Of a DNA stretch of 5,844 bases, positions 5,353 through 5,844 are shown in pieces. The position numbers and the translations under genes were made by a program. The stretch is taken from the NCBI GenBank assembly GCA_049325575.1, contig JBMOLK010000262.1, positions 1 through 5,844 on the forward strand, read 5' to 3'. This DNA is from JBMOLK01 sp049325575 (GTDB lineage Bacteria > Bacillota > Clostridia > Acetivibrionales > Acetivibrionaceae). Positions within the stretch are counted from its first letter, which is position 1, and every line of letters begins with the position of its first letter. The notes beneath the pieces were generated by a model. It was not told the origin of the DNA. It searched no databases and worked only from the letters and a program-made list of their open reading frames with translations.

Positions 5353-5844
5353 AGCAACATATTTGAATACTTTAAACAGTATGCTGGATAAATTACCTGA
5401 AGATGAAAGAAAAGATATTCTTTATGACTATGAAGAACATTTCAGGATTGGTATGGAGAATGGGAAAACAGAAGAAGAAATCTCTATAGGCCTTGGTGAC
5501 CCAAGGGCAATTGCCAGGCAGTATAAAGCCTGTCATACCATAAAGACTGCAGATGTTAACACTACCGCAGGAAATACAATAAGAGCAGTTTTTGCAATAG
5601 GAGTACTGGGTTTTTTCAACCTTTTTGTTGCTGTTATTCTGTTTGCTCCCGTTGCTATAGTTCTTGCTGCATTCTATATAGTGGGCTTCTCACTTGCGGT
5701 ATCCGGAATTGCTGGTGGGATAGCGACATTCATTGCTCCTTTCTTTCCCAATTATATAGATATAGGTATAAACCCATTTTCAGCAATCTGTTTTAGTGTT
5801 GGGTTGTTTACTTTTGGTGTATTATTTCTTATTCTATCATACTA
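5345..5844 (+). CDS. HAAS/DUF1700-family membrane protein, N-terminal part (3' end outside window)
   Basis: The frame stays open to the last base and gives 166 residues. The N-terminal 60 residues are a soluble helical HAAS-type domain: MNKATYLNTL, then LPEDERKDILYDYEEHF (17-33) and GLGDPRAIARQY (49-60). A hydrophobic region follows with at least three membrane helices (about 80-100, 102-131 and 145-165). This order is typical of DUF1700/HAAS proteins encoded next to small PadR regulators, where the cytosolic domain is thought to take part in membrane-linked control. The gene overlaps padR by 8 bases (GTGAATAA) and is surely co-transcribed. GTG 5345 is preferred because the ribosome binding site is 9 bases away and homologues commonly begin MNK. 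ATG 5339 would add two residues (Met-Lys) with only a 3-base spacing. The C-terminus is missing; genes for DUF4097-type putative adhesins often follow in such operons, but that cannot be seen here. Confidence 0.88.
   Translation, partial: MNKATYLNTLNSMLDKLPEDERKDILYDYEEHFRIGMENGKTEEEISIGLGDPRAIARQYKACHTIKTADVNTTAGNTIRAVFAIGVLGFFNLFVAVILFAPVAIVLAAFYIVGFSLAVSGIAGGIATFIAPFFPNYIDIGINPFSAICFSVGLFTFGVLFLILSY

Overview
The window looks like part of a low-GC clostridial (Firmicutes) chromosome. The clues are the A+T-rich intergenic DNA, strong AGGAGG-type ribosome binding sites, TTG and GTG starts, tRNAs with encoded CCA ends, a PadR/HAAS gene pair and canonical rho-independent terminators. A cellulolytic-clade Clostridium or Ruminiclostridium is a reasonable guess, but the sequence alone does not prove the genus.

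Layout. (1) 1-1364, plus strand: the C-terminal end of a polytopic PMT-type protein glycosyltransferase, followed 23 bases later by a GtrB/DPM1-like family 2 glycosyltransferase. The pair looks like a lipid-linked sugar donor synthase with the membrane enzyme that uses the donor. A strong hairpin terminator ends it at about 1388-1430. (2) 1460-2542, minus strand: a geranylgeranyl-reductase-like FAD-dependent oxidoreductase, convergent with the first unit. (3) 2694-3273, minus strand: a tRNA operon transcribed Glu(UUC)-Asp(GUC)-Thr(UGU)-Tyr(GUA). It starts from a promoter with a perfect TTGACA box and ends in two successive hairpins. The 74-base Glu-Asp spacer encodes a hairpin that pairs fully only in the tRNA-strand RNA. 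(4) 3511-4839, plus strand: a single amidohydrolase-superfamily enzyme with a complete set of metal-ligand residues and an unusually large segment between the first two barrel strands. (5) 4947-5844, plus strand: a PadR-family regulator with a TTG start, translationally coupled to a HAAS/DUF1700 membrane protein that runs off the window. Its promoter holds a 10-base element repeated exactly 20 bp apart, a good candidate for the autoregulatory operator.

No transposon, CRISPR array, phage gene or obviously transferred island is visible. The PadR/HAAS pair fits a membrane-linked transcriptional switch. The amidohydrolase is the gene whose substrate is least predictable. Most of the window is ordinary clostridial chromosome; the points most worth a second look are the PadR promoter repeats, the strand-specific spacer hairpin and the amidohydrolase insertion.
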